Assembly: GCA_030998225.1 (NCBI GenBank)
Contig: JAPYXD010000713.1
Coordinates: 1,178,001 to 1,242,000 of the forward strand
Source: Diplolepis rosae
Lineage: Eukaryota; Arthropoda; Insecta; Hymenoptera; Diplolepididae
Reading direction: 5' to 3'
DNA: 64,000 nt
The notes beneath the pieces were generated by a model. That model did not search any database, had not been told where the DNA came from, and was given only the letters and a program-made list of their open reading frames with translations. A program made the translations under genes and the position numbers. Shown in pieces: positions 22,908-33,701 of this stretch (the first letter of the stretch is position 1; each line of letters starts with the position of its first letter).

Positions 22908-23701
22908 CTGCTGTACCGCATTGGGAGGATTGTTTTACCACATCGACAATAATACTTGTATATACTGTGTTGCATAGGAAGGAAGTTTCCTTACCGAGGA
23001 AGCATAGACAATCATCGTGGGAACTAGGTCAGGAGACCAAACAATTCAGGTTCAAGGTCACTTGTCTGACTAAACGACATTTGACTACTTGATAAAGTAA
23101 GTCCGAAAATACATCTCAACTGTGAAATTAAGGCGGGAGTGTCGCTCGTGATCGAATTTAATTTAAAATTTCCAAGGGGTGAACTGAGTAGTTTCTTGGA
23201 GTTTTAAATGAGTGGATAACCGGAGGGTGAACTGAGTAGCTTTCCGGCCCACCAGGTTCAATCTCGAGCAGACGAGTAGCCTGAAGGAGGAAGAAAAGCC
23301 ACGACCTTCCTCCAGGGTTTTTGCCGTGGTTTTTACACCCGGAGGCGAAGGGTGCAGATAAGCACCGAGGTCGTAAGGTTGTTTGATCGGACCACGGAAA
23401 TAACCCCCTCAACAATCAAGGCTATAATAGAAATATCAGGATAAGCAGCCAGCTCGTGAAGAGTCACGGCAACGAGGGACCTCAGAGGACAGCAGAAGGA
23501 CATCCAGGACCAATCTTCAAGAATTCCAGGACAAAGAAGACTCAAGGTCAGGATACGCAGCTGAAGAAGTGTGGTGAAAAACTGTGAAAAAATTTGTAAT
23601 TGTTTAAGTGTACGCCAATTGGATTATTGTGCAACAAAAGAGTAAGTCCTAGTAAATAAGATAATTTTGTTAATTAAATATAATTTATTTTAAAAGACAA
23701 A
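22908..23701 (+). other. Gypsy-A untranslated leader
   Basis: A leader of about 0.8 kb sits between the primer site and the gag ATG. It is richer in G and C than the flanks and has a repeated GGTGAACTGAGTAG phrase (23175 and 23227). No conserved frame is seen. Confidence 0.6.
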
Positions 23702-25000
23702 ATGCCGAAAGCACGACGGCAAACAAGGGCTGCTAGGCTTAGAAATAAAAGCCAACCTTTAGCGAGTGAAAATTTACAAAATATAGGTAACGAAGGCGTT
23801 GTGAGAGTGACGAGAGGAATGAACCGTATCAGTTTAGGGACTCCGAGTACTAGTAGTGTTAACACCGAGGTTAGAAACATAGCTCCCAATATAGTCACTA
23901 ATAACAATGATATTGATACTGTTCAAAATAATTGGAGTGAGCTACGCAGACATGAGACGCCCGTGCAAATGCTACAAAATCAAGTAAGTGAGCTATCTTT
24001 AGGGGAAACGCGAAATCCTGAAAAGATTTCAAAGGTCGTACGCGATCTAATTCCGGAATTTAATGGTAGGAATATGTCTGTGAGAATGTTCGTTCGTCAT
24101 TGCAGGGCAGCTGTTTCAATGGTATTACCCCAAGAAATACCGTATTTAACGATGCTTATAGTTACTAAAATAACCGGTGAAGCACGAAAACTGATTCAAG
24201 ATAGTCCGGATATTAATTTAAATGAAACTTTGAAAATATTAGAACAAGTGTATTCTCAGCAGGAAGATCTGAGCCAACTAATGCAGCAGTTGGCTACGGT
24301 AAAGGGAAGTAATTTAGAAACGGTACCAGAGTATGGAGCACGCGTAAACCAGATTTTGAATAAACTAATTAATCGTGTGTTAGAAAATACACCTGGTGAA
24401 AGAGGTTTCGTTCGGTGCGAAGCTTTCAAGGAAACTGCAATCGGTAATTTTTTGCGTGGCCTAGAACGTGAAATTTTTGTACAAATTTCAGAAAAGGGAT
24501 TGAATACCCTTGAACAAGCCATCGCGCTAGCTACAGAGGCGGAATTGCGTTTGAAAAGTTGGGAATGGGTGCACAACAAAAATCAACCCCCTAAGTTCGA
24601 ATCTGAGAGAAATTATGAGGGAAAGAGTGAAAATAAATTCGTGTCTCGTAGACGTGTGGCTCACCTCCAAACAGATTTTATAAAAAATGATAAAGTAGAG
24701 CGTCCTAAAGAAAGAATACAGTGTTTCAATTGTAAAGAGTTCGGATATATTAGGCGGGAATGTCAGAACTCTAAAAAACGTAAGTGTGCGGGAGACAGGG
24801 AGGAGCGGGGCTGTCATTATTGTTATAAGGACAATCATAAATTCGAAAATTGTCGTATGAAACGGAAACACGATCAGGAACGTGCAAATTCGAAAAGGCT
24901 TAAGATTACGTCTTTAAACTACAAAAAGGGCCGTTTGAACGAGAGCACGACGGCCGACAAACCAAGTCTCTCCCAGAGTGTAGAATTATCCTCAAGTTAG
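23702..25000 (+). CDS. Gypsy-A Gag
   Basis: Intact 432-residue frame beginning MPKARRQTRAARLR, a basic N-terminus. The central part (about residues 105-300) has the helical, Trp-poor look of Ty3/Gypsy Gag (LIPEFNGRNMSVRMFVRHCR, then LATEAELRLKSWEW). Near the C-terminus are two zinc-knuckle positions. The first, CFNCKEFGYIRREC, has Tyr in place of the invariant His. The second, CHYCYKDNHKFENC, is complete. A basic tail follows. The pol frame lies in -1 and stays open back into gag for over 60 bases (CAAAAAG at 24922 is a possible but non-canonical slip site). Gag would form particles and package RNA in the cytoplasm. Confidence 0.9.
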   Translation: MPKARRQTRAARLRNKSQPLASENLQNIGNEGVVRVTRGMNRISLGTPSTSSVNTEVRNIAPNIVTNNNDIDTVQNNWSELRRHETPVQMLQNQVSELSLGETRNPEKISKVVRDLIPEFNGRNMSVRMFVRHCRAAVSMVLPQEIPYLTMLIVTKITGEARKLIQDSPDINLNETLKILEQVYSQQEDLSQLMQQLATVKGSNLETVPEYGARVNQILNKLINRVLENTPGERGFVRCEAFKETAIGNFLRGLEREIFVQISEKGLNTLEQAIALATEAELRLKSWEWVHNKNQPPKFESERNYEGKSENKFVSRRRVAHLQTDFIKNDKVERPKERIQCFNCKEFGYIRRECQNSKKRKCAGDREERGCHYCYKDNHKFENCRMKRKHDQERANSKRLKITSLNYKKGRLNESTTADKPSLSQSVELSSS

Positions 25001-28000
25001 ATGAATTAAAAAATTTGGGACCAGCCCCTCTGGTAAAATTGGAAAATGTGATTTTTTCTCAGAGAGAGGCCACCTTTCTTGTTGACACAGGATCAAGTGT
25101 TAACATAATTAAGGAGTCTTCTCTAAAATCATTTATTCTAATAAACAGGAAACGAGTCTTAAAATTAGTGGGGATCGGTTCAAATACTGTCTCCACTTTG
25201 GGTGAAATCAAGGTTCTGATTCACGGCATGGAGTCCACATTCCATGTTGTTTCTGAATCTTTTCCAATTGTTCAAGATGGCATTCTTGGAATAGATTTTC
25301 TAAAAAATCATCAAGCGACTTTGGATTTCGATGATGACTGTCTTCTTTTGGGAAAAGAAAAATATCCTCTTTTCGGGTATACGAATATCCATGTACCTGC
25401 AAGGACCAAAAAACAAATTCAATTAAAATTGAAGAATACTAATCTAAGTGAAGGTTATATAAGAAAAATACTCTGCGGTCCAGGGATTTTTCTTGGCGAA
25501 TATTTGGTTCGCAATCAGAATAATGTGGCGAGGGTTTTTATCATTAATTCCACAGCAAAGGAGGTAGATTTAACAATACCCCCAGTTGAACTCGAAGAAT
25601 GCAAAGTAGTTCCATCCTTAGTCCGTTCCTTCAAGGGTGTTGAAAACCTAGAAAAACAGAAACAATTAGGTTTGAGATCGGAAAGACTCTTAGAAATTTT
25701 AAAATTAACTGAACTGGGCGAAGAAGAAAGAGAAAGTCTTATCCCTATTATTATCAATTTTTCGCATCAATTTTACTTACCTGGTGACAAATTGGTAGGA
25801 ACTAATATCTTAACACATAAAATAATAACTGTTGATAAACAACCTATATTTACCAAACAATATCGTTTTCCCCCTATTCATCGAGATGAAATCAGGAAGC
25901 AGACAGACCAATTAATTAATTCAGGTATCGTGCAACCCTCGACTTCACCCTATAATTCTCCCTTATTAATAATCCCTAAAAAATCAGATTCGTCAGGTAA
26001 TAAAAGGTAGAGAATGGTAATAGATTATAGGGCGTTGAATGAAAAAACAGTAGGTGACGCATATCCGCTCCCAAATATAACGGAAATTTTGGATCAATTA
26101 GGAGGATCTAAATATTTTTCTATAATGGACTGAGCTTCTGGTTTCCATCAGATCCCTATGGATCCAGAATCGAAAGAAAAAACTGCCTTTTCAACTCCTT
26201 ACGGACATTTGGAATTTAACCGAATGCCGTTTGGATTGAAAAACGCACCTGCTACTTTTCAGAGAGTAATGGACCAAGTTCTTACTGGTCTTCAAGGTAT
26301 TGAACTCTTCGTTTACATGGATGACATAGTCATCTATGCGACTTCTTTGGAGGAACATTCTCGAAAATTAAAATCGTTGTTAGGACGTTTGAAAACTGCT
26401 GGGTTAGCACTTCAACCAGAGAAATGTTATTTCCTGAAACGAGAAATAGCTTATTTAGGGCATGTTATTACACAGGAAGGAGTTAAACCTGATCCAAAGA
26501 AAATAGAGGCTGTTGAAAAATTTTCTATTCCGAAAAATAAGAGGAATATTAAACAATTTTTAGGTCTCATTGGTTATTATAGGAAATTTATTCCCGATTT
26601 TGCAAAGCTAGCTAAACCTCTGACAGTCATTTTAAAGGATAAGGTACCCTTTAAATGGACTGAGATTGAAAGACAGGCCTTTCAAATTCTGCAGAATAAA
26701 ATTATTTCAAGACCATTATTGCAGTATCCGGATTTTGCAAAACCATTCATAGTTACAACAGATGCTTCAGATTATGCTCTAGGTGGAGTTTTAATTCAGG
26801 GTCAAATTTGTCAAGATTTACCAATTGCTTTCGCTTCACGCACTCTTCAAGGTGCGGAATTAAATTATTCAACAATTGAAAAGGAATTGTTGGCTATAGT
26901 GTTTTGTGTGAAACACTTTAGACCTTATTTATATGGTCGCAAATTTACTTTGGTGACAGACCATCGTCCTCTGGTCTGGCTTCATGGATTGAAGGATCCT
27001 GCTTCAAGGTTGGCTCGGTGGCGGATTAAGTTAAGCGAGTACGAATATGATATCGCCTATAAGCCTGGAAGGGTCAATTCAAATGCAGATGCATTATCAC
27101 GGAATCCTTGTGATAATGGTGGAATTAATATTGATTCACTTTATGTGGAAGAGAGTCAGAAGTTAGTTCTGGCAGAGCGCGGGGAAACAAGCAAGGCTTG
27201 TAGCGCTGGAAATTCTGAGACTGGTTGTGATCCTGAGGAGATGGTTGAGAGTAGGTTCTTCGGAACTGAAGACGAATGTGGGCCCACGGTAAATATAAAT
27301 GGGAATGAGAGGGTTCCCATGAAAAATGGTATCCTTGATGCCGTCACTCAGGGTAAAAAGGAGTGTTCTCAAATATTGGAGTATTTGATGAATGGTTCTG
27401 AGTGTAGTAGTACAACACTTTCAGCTTGTGACAAAAATCACAGGGAGTCAGGAGTTTTTACTCCCAGGGAAGATGGCCATCGAGTCTCTCCTGGCGAGGG
27501 GTCTGATGTTCCGATTAGACCCTTGTCGTTGACTCCAGGGAGGTCACAGGCATTCGGTGTTGGTGTGGTTTCTGCGCAGAGCTCAGGCAGAAATGGTACG
27601 AAAGACTCTTCATGTGAGAGAGCAGTAAAAGTGAGCGGCGGATCTCCTGTTGGATGTATATCAGTATCGTTAGTAACAGAAACATGTATTGCATATAGTA
27701 AAGATAAAGTTTTTATGGGCAAAGGACATCTGGTACATTTCGTAGATGCGCACTGCGAAATGAACTCAGAAGTCAATAAAAACCTGATAGAAAAAAACTT
27801 GTTGAATATAGAGGATTTGAGAAAGGAAAACTCAAAGCCCGGTGAAGTACTTACGTTCATTCGTAATGGTCGATATGTCTTCAGTCTTGTTGTAAAAAAT
27901 AAACAAGATGACAAAATCAATTTAAATATCGTTTCAGAAGTCGTTCAAGCACTAAAAAACACTATGTTGACTTTGGACGTGAAAAGTGTTAAGGTTTCCA

Positions 28001-29179
28001 GTGTTGGAAATGATCTCGAAAATCTTTCTTGGTCTACAGTCGAACAAATATTTAAAGAGAATTTTTCAAATTCAGGGCTCTCCATAATCGTTTGCTCTGG
28101 TGAGATAATAATTCCTCCTGCAAATCAAAGAGAAGAAATTATTAAAGAATTTCATGAATCCGTGGTAGGTGGTCATAAAGGTGCATCAAAAACTTATTGG
28201 AAAGTAAGGTCAAACTATTTTTGGGAAAATATGAAATCAGATGTACAAAGAATTGTTAAAAGTTGTAAAAATTGTCAGAGAAATAAGCTCGTTAGACAAG
28301 GAACTCGTCAGCCAATGCTTATTACTGACACCCCTAAACAACCATTTGAAAAAATTCAAATTGATATGGTGGGACCGTTACCAGTCACACCAAAAGGAAA
28401 TGCTCACATTCCAACAATTCAATGTGTTTTTTTCGAAATATTCTGATGCCTATCCACTTCAGAATACAGATTCTGTAACAATAGCACAAGTTTTAGCAGA
28501 GCAATTCATCGCTCGTTACGGCTGTGCACAGGTTATTCATACAGATCAAGGTTCTAATTTTATGAGTCAAGTATTTAAAACCTTTTGCCGAATTTTTAAA
28601 ATAAAGAAAATCCAATCTACCGCTTATCATCCTCAAAGTTTAGGTTCTCTCGAACGCAGTCATCAGACTTTGATAGAATATCTTCGCCAGTTCCAAAATA
28701 ATCAAAATTGGGATGAATGGCTTCGATTCGCTGTTTTCTCGTATAACACCAGTGTTCATGAGACTACAGGTTTTGCTCCTTATACCTTGGTATTCGCAAA
28801 AGAAGCTAATATTCCTAGTAGTTTTGCGACGAATCTACCAGACAACACTTATTGTAGTTATTTGAAGGATCTTTTCCTGAAATTAGATAATGTTCATTCA
28901 ATGGCTCATGAGAGAATTTTAAAAGCAAAAGAGAAATCAAAAAAATTTTATGATAGAAAAACGAACCCAACATTATTTCGTGAGGGTAATGAAGTGTATT
29001 TAAGGGTAAATCCCAGAAAAGATAAATTCAGTCCTTACTATTCGGGACCGTATATCCTGGAGAGGCTGCTTGGAGAACGGAACGCATTAATCCGAATTGG
29101 TCCAAATAAAACGAAAATTGTGCATGTGGATCGTTTAAAACTATCCGCTCGTCCTTGTGAGGATGAACGGAACGATTGA
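24922..29179 (+). pseudogene. Gypsy-A Pol (protease, RT, RNase H, macro-like domain, integrase), disrupted
   Basis: The domains read in order. Protease has DTGSSVNIIK near 25087. RT has VYMDD near 26315 and RMPFGLKNAPATFQR. RNase H has TTDASDYALGG near 26758. A long linker follows, then a macro-like domain (about 27655-28110), the integrase HHCC zinc region (about 28160-28280) and the integrase core with HTDQGSNF near 28540 and a C-terminal domain to 29179. Breaks are TAG at 26008-26010, TGA at 26131-26133 inside the RT core, and a one-base frameshift in the T-run near 28430. The lesions are few, so the element decayed recently. Confidence 0.9.
27655..28110 (+). other. macro-like domain inside Gypsy-A Pol
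   Basis: About 150 residues between RNase H and integrase resemble the OARD1/TARG1 type of macro domain (ADP-ribose binding or removal). FVDAHCEMNSEV stands where that family has an HCIS-type opening. PGEVLTFIRNGRYVFSLVVK matches the central strand block, and SVGNDLENLSWSTVEQIF matches the GCGLDRLxW block. The Gly-rich loop that contacts ADP-ribose is replaced, and the usual catalytic-loop Asp is Glu here. I infer a diverged macro fold whose enzymatic activity is doubtful. Confidence 0.7.
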
Positions 29180-30770
29180 AACAACACACGTATGTAGAAG
29201 TAAACATACATCAGTAAATTGGGACAAGGGTTAAACAGAACTCCTTCAAAATACTGAACATAGACTAAAGATTAACTAGTCAATCAAAAGTAATGTGATT
29301 GACTACAGAAGAATATTTGACTGATTTGCCAAATGCTCTTCTGAATAAGAAAATAAGTTAAGAATATATCTCTATACAAAAGGTAATAAAAAAAAATAAT
29401 AATATTCAAATGGAAGAAATATGAATTAGATTTAACCATAACATTAAGTACTAATAAAAGAAAAATTTAATTACTTACGAAATATTAGATGCAAGACATT
29501 GCTATATTTACTTTCGAACATTATAAAGATTTGGTTATGTAGATTCAGCCAATCATCAATATATTGATTGACTGCAGAATAATAGTCGACCAATCTTGTC
29601 GAATGTTTTTCTGTAAGGTTAGTTCCAAAATTTCTTCTTAAACTGACATCCTGGATTGAAAATCAGGAAAACCTGAAACAAAAGGAAAGAGAAATTTTAC
29701 ACAAAGCAATCGTTCTTACTACAAGAATATATAATAATAAATTTAAAAAAAAGGGGAGAACTTATCTGATATGCAAGATAGACGAGACCATTCTAGGCAG
29801 GTTTTCTCCGGAAGGCAGGTTTCTCCTGAGAACAAGTTGAATAGTTTAAGCCTGCAGCTTAAATTGACGTATCTGTATGAATATAAAATACAATTATAAA
29901 GAATCCGTTAACGATTCCAACCTACGGGTTATAACACTAAATGTAACAGATTAATTGAGACAAAATGCATCGCTTAAATTCAAACTAATATAAAGAAAAA
30001 CAATTTTATTTGATTTTAAATTATTTGACAAATATTATGATATTAAACGGTGTTCTTTTTCCTCCTGGGTGGACACCCTGTACCATGGAACACTAATAAT
30101 CTTTATTATATATGTATAGCATTTCAAAATAAATTAAATTTAATTGTAAAAGCTCAGAACTATATGCCATGATTTTGGAGGGGAAAGCATCGGTTCCTGA
30201 GCATTATAAAAGGTTATCAAGTATATATATATAAAAAAAAAATTTTATTTTATGTATGAATAGATTGATTAGTTTGGCTTAATTTCCCTGTTGCATTTAT
30301 AAACAAAGAAAAAAGAGGTCTATGAGCAAATTAGGCATTGGTAGATCAGAGCAAGAAAAAGTTAATCAAATGTCTAAGACGATGAAAACATAACCCTGTA
30401 TGGAAAAAGAATCGAGCTGTAAAATTTAAATCTCCTACCTTTCGCGCGCTCTAAATCTAACCTATTTAGAAATTACGAATAGGAACCTTAGAATTAGAAA
30501 CTCGGAACAAGAACTAAGTATGAATGTAAACAAAACATATCCACGTGCTTTTCCCTTTCAAATTCAAAAAAGTGAATCAAAACAACAATAATTAAATATA
30601 AATATAACTATATATTTATAAAAATTCGAAACCTAGAATAAAATGAAACAAGCATATCTTAAATATTATCGAAAAGAAAAGGGCAGGGAAGGTTCATTTT
30701 AATTGCAAGAATAGACGATTCGGAATAAATTCTCTGTGAAAAATTCGTAGTTTCAAAATAAAAAAAAAAA
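29180..30770 (+). other. Gypsy-A 3' non-coding stretch before the extra frame
   Basis: This 1.6-kb AT-rich stretch lies between the end of integrase and the extra ORF. No env-like frame, furin site or other domain is visible. It may hold splice sites for a subgenomic RNA, but I cannot pick them reliably. Confidence 0.5.
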
Positions 30771-31472
30771 ATGATCGAAGCAATTATCTTAACCCTTCTT
30801 TTGTTAATTTTATGGAAAATATATATATTACTTAAGGACAATTTAAATCATGAAGAAATTAGGAGTATCGCGCACTTACGAGTAAATGAGGAGGATACCT
30901 TGCATTTCCTCCAGAAACCGTTCACCACGGTGAGGCATCTGTATGCAAAAATATATACAAAAACGGAGAACAACGAGTGGAGTTGGAGATGCGAGAGGTG
31001 TATAAACCCGGAAGTCGCGTTGAGACTCGGATGGCAATGTGAAGAACTACATTTAGTGGCCTTATCAATTGTGACAACGCAAAAACAGTGCCCGGGATGT
31101 GACAATTGTGTTTTCGAAAACACACCTGCCGGATTCTGCTGGATGTGTCTAGTAATAATAAAAAATTCAAGGTGGCATGAGAGAGGATGGCAAACCTATC
31201 GGGCCATAAAAATAAATACTCATATGCCACCAGACCTACAAATACGAAACCAATTAGAATGGGAAAGTGTGAATCATCTTACCACTCCACCTTACAGACT
31301 ATTCTTCTTTGTAAACATCATTCAAACTCCAGACGGACGTGTTCATATTATACCAGACGAAGAGGAAAACAGTACAAATTCCAGTGATGAAAGTTCCGAC
31401 GAAGCCGATTCCGATGACCAAGCAGATGATTTCGAGGAAACCAGTGAAGATGACGGGTACTTTGAAGATTAG
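30771..31472 (+). CDS. Gypsy-A extra ORF: membrane-anchored, Cys-rich, acidic-tailed protein
   Basis: Intact 233-residue frame in the position where env would lie. Residues 1-23 form a hydrophobic anchor (MIEAIILTLLLLILWKIYIL). The middle has CXXC-type pairs (WRCERC, CPGCDNC, CWMC) plus further Cys residues that could make a zinc-binding module. The last 40 residues are mostly Asp, Glu and Ser. I do not recognise the family, and it does not look like a fusion glycoprotein: no furin-type site and no second transmembrane segment are visible. It is uninterrupted while pol carries three breaks, which may mean selection, recent loss of pol, or chance. The ATG follows an A-run at 30760-30770. Confidence 0.7.
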   Translation: MIEAIILTLLLLILWKIYILLKDNLNHEEIRSIAHLRVNEEDTLHFLQKPFTTVRHLYAKIYTKTENNEWSWRCERCINPEVALRLGWQCEELHLVALSIVTTQKQCPGCDNCVFENTPAGFCWMCLVIIKNSRWHERGWQTYRAIKINTHMPPDLQIRNQLEWESVNHLTTPPYRLFFFVNIIQTPDGRVHIIPDEEENSTNSSDESSDEADSDDQADDFEETSEDDGYFED

Positions 31473-32126
31473 ATGCTAAGGAAGACAAAACATAATGAAA
31501 CAAACAAACCAAGACACTGAGTGAAAAAAAGTGATACAAATAATTATGAAAAAAAAGGGATTTAATACGGATGAGAGACTTTAGAATGTTATTAAAAGAG
31601 ATAGAAAATAATTGTGATAAGTTAACAGTAATTATTAGTATTAGTTGAAAAAAAAAAGGGGGAATGTTTGAGACTTAAAATACGAAAAGTAAGTAAGGTC
31701 AATTTTATAGGAATCCTTACTGCGGTATTTTAGAATTTAAAAGACTTAAATTAACATGATCTCAAATTAAATGTTCAAAACTAATAAATGATAACTATTA
31801 TTGTTAGAATAGGTAATTTTTCAATTTATAAAACTATAAAAAAAAAAAAAATTTCTTCTAATATTGTTCTTAATAAAAGGCAATACTTACCCAAGAAATG
31901 AAATTTTCGAATATTCCTATTACACCTCGTCTATTAAGTAAACAAACACTTGAACGAATAGCACTCATAGAAGAAATTTAATCCCTCTCTGTTATGGCCA
32001 AACTTAAACAGACCGATTTCTTTCACAGCTAATAAATCAGATTACTTTAACAAGCCGACCATTAACGCACCAAAACACATTAAAAAGTCGTAAAAAGCTG
32101 TTTCACCACGAAACACCTTTTTAAAT
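31473..32126 (+). other. Gypsy-A 3' non-coding tail
   Basis: AT-rich stretch from the extra ORF to the polypurine tract. It contains AAAAAAAAGGGGGAATG at about 31650, a second purine-rich run. No gene is seen. Confidence 0.5.
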
Positions 32127-32137
32127 AAGGGGGGAGG
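32127..32137 (+). other. Gypsy-A polypurine tract
   Basis: AAGGGGGGAGG lies immediately 5' of the right LTR and is the expected primer for plus-strand synthesis. Confidence 0.85.
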
Positions 32138-33098
32138 TGTAACGGTGTGGCCGTTTTCGGTACTAAACATGAGGGGCTCTAGAACCCCTATCGTAATAAC
32201 ACGTTTTCTAGATGAGGAAGGAAACTGCATAACCGATTGGTAGCTCGTAGGAAATAATGGGAATCCACATTACCGATAGTATACGCGCTAGGATTTGAAC
32301 GTAATGACTCATAGCCTTGACGGAAAGACTCCTCTGTGTCTCATTAGCAAGCTTACACGTGTAGGAATTTGAGGAATGCGAAAGCACGCAATAACCTTGT
32401 GGCAAATATATACTCATAAATCTGTTTTAATTACCGAAGCGTGCCTTAAGTCTAAAAGGAACCGGATGCTATGTTTATAAACATTATTAAGAATTTCGAC
32501 CTCTCAACTTTGACTGTTTATAATGTCACCTTTTATCTATACAATAATTTGAATTATTGGCAATAGGCGGTCCTGCCTGGCCTGGCATTCTATTTGTCAA
32601 AGTACCATAAAATTCGCTGACGTAAGCAATTTGATTGGCAAAGGACTCAGAGAAAGGGTTAAACCCCACTCAAAACCGACCTTACAAATATACCACGGAG
32701 CGTCGAAAACTCAGATTTCGCCGCTTTTATCAGAGTCCGAAACGTAACTTCGAGAACCATAAAATATTCTGAGACGTTGGATTAGAATTATTTCTCACAA
32801 ATCGTACTTGTGGAATTGTCGGTAAGTCAGGCGAGCAAGGCTTGACAATCTAAGTGTAAACTAGAGTATATAATTAAACTATATTTAATTATGTTTATAA
32901 TTAAAAACAATTTCAGATAATAAACTGTGGAGTTATACAGTGAACAAGTGTTTAATTAATTTTATAAAATAAAACCTCTCCCTTTTTCGCGGGTGTTCGT
33001 TTCAACGGACCAACGACAGCAAACGGATCCAGCAGCCCATCCAATCAACAACCAGCATCATCGGAAGTTGTCTACCGTAGCGACGCTGGGTCGTAACA
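32138..33098 (+). repeat. Gypsy-A right LTR (full length)
   Basis: 961 bases from TGTAACGGTGTGGCCG to GGTCGTAACA, the longest copy present, followed by the ATTG duplication. It contains about 290 bases (roughly 32420-32709) that are absent from the left LTR. Confidence 0.92.
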
Positions 33099-33701
33099 AT
33101 TGAAAATGTACTAAATGTTGACGGTGGCCTTGTGGCGGCGCCACCTATGCAGCTGGCCTACAATCATTGCAATTGCATGCAAAGTGTTGGAAAATTAATA
33201 CTTTAAAGCATGAAAATAATTAAAATAATGAAGGTTTACTTATTGAAATCCGCAGAGTTGAAATTTAAAAAAAATGGTGAAGTGCGTTTTTATTGGTTGT
33301 AAATCGAGGTATAAAAAGTCATTTGGAGCAGGACAAACTCAACAAAATTCAATTTTTCAAAGTGCCAAATGATCAGAATATTTTCTTTTTGCTTATGAAG
33401 CTTTTCTTTTTAAAAAAAGTATTATTATATTATTAATATAAAATATGAATTATGAGCATTATTAATATAATCCAAAACAACATCTTTGTACTTAGTTTAT
33501 AAAAAAATTATATCTTAATATATTTTCAAATTAAAAAAATGATATAAAATTATTCGTTGTAAACAAACCTAATTAATTTTAATGAATTCATTTATAAATT
33601 TGGTTTTGAGTTTAATTATTTCAATGAAATTTAGCTTAAGGGTTAAGGTGGCTTAGGCGTTTTTGAAAAAAATTACAGATTGCTCTGAAACTTAGAGATT
33701 A
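33099..33701 (+). repeat. Gypsy-A right flank with THAP relic
   Basis: This is the target region into which Gypsy-A inserted. It carries the subterminal palindrome GGTGGCCTTGTGGCGGCGCC, a THAP relic at 33274 and AT-rich DNA, and ends at the CCCTAGCG MITE. A reverse-complement relative of the palindromic segment sits at 56543-56583. Confidence 0.7.
33274..33390 (+). pseudogene. THAP-domain relic, copy 2
   Basis: The ATG at 33274 opens MVKCVFIGCKSRYKKSFGAG, a good match to the start of a THAP zinc finger (C-x4-C spacing and SRYKK). FFKVPNDQ follows in another frame, indicating a small deletion or frameshift. The downstream transposase part is not present here, so this is a 5' fragment of a P-element-type transposon or a host THAP gene. 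Confidence 0.6.

Larger units (their letters stand above)
21101..33098 (+). mobile_element. Gypsy-A: Ty3/Gypsy LTR element, rearranged
   Basis: The components read in order: a left LTR (21101-21772), a copy of the right flank (21773-22566), a truncated LTR (22566-22885), primer site, leader, gag, pol, an extra reading frame, polypurine tract and a right LTR (32138-33098). The target duplication is ATTG: it precedes the left LTR (21097-21100) and follows both the left LTR (21773-21776) and the right LTR (33099-33102). The left LTR and right LTR differ at roughly one base in a hundred, so the insertion is fairly recent even though pol is broken. Gypsy-C at 58221 is a truncated relative. Confidence 0.9.

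Noticed and set aside
30771..31472. retroviral envelope in Gypsy-A
   Set aside because: The protein has one N-terminal hydrophobic segment, no furin-type site or fusion-peptide pattern, and an acidic tail, so an env call is not supported.
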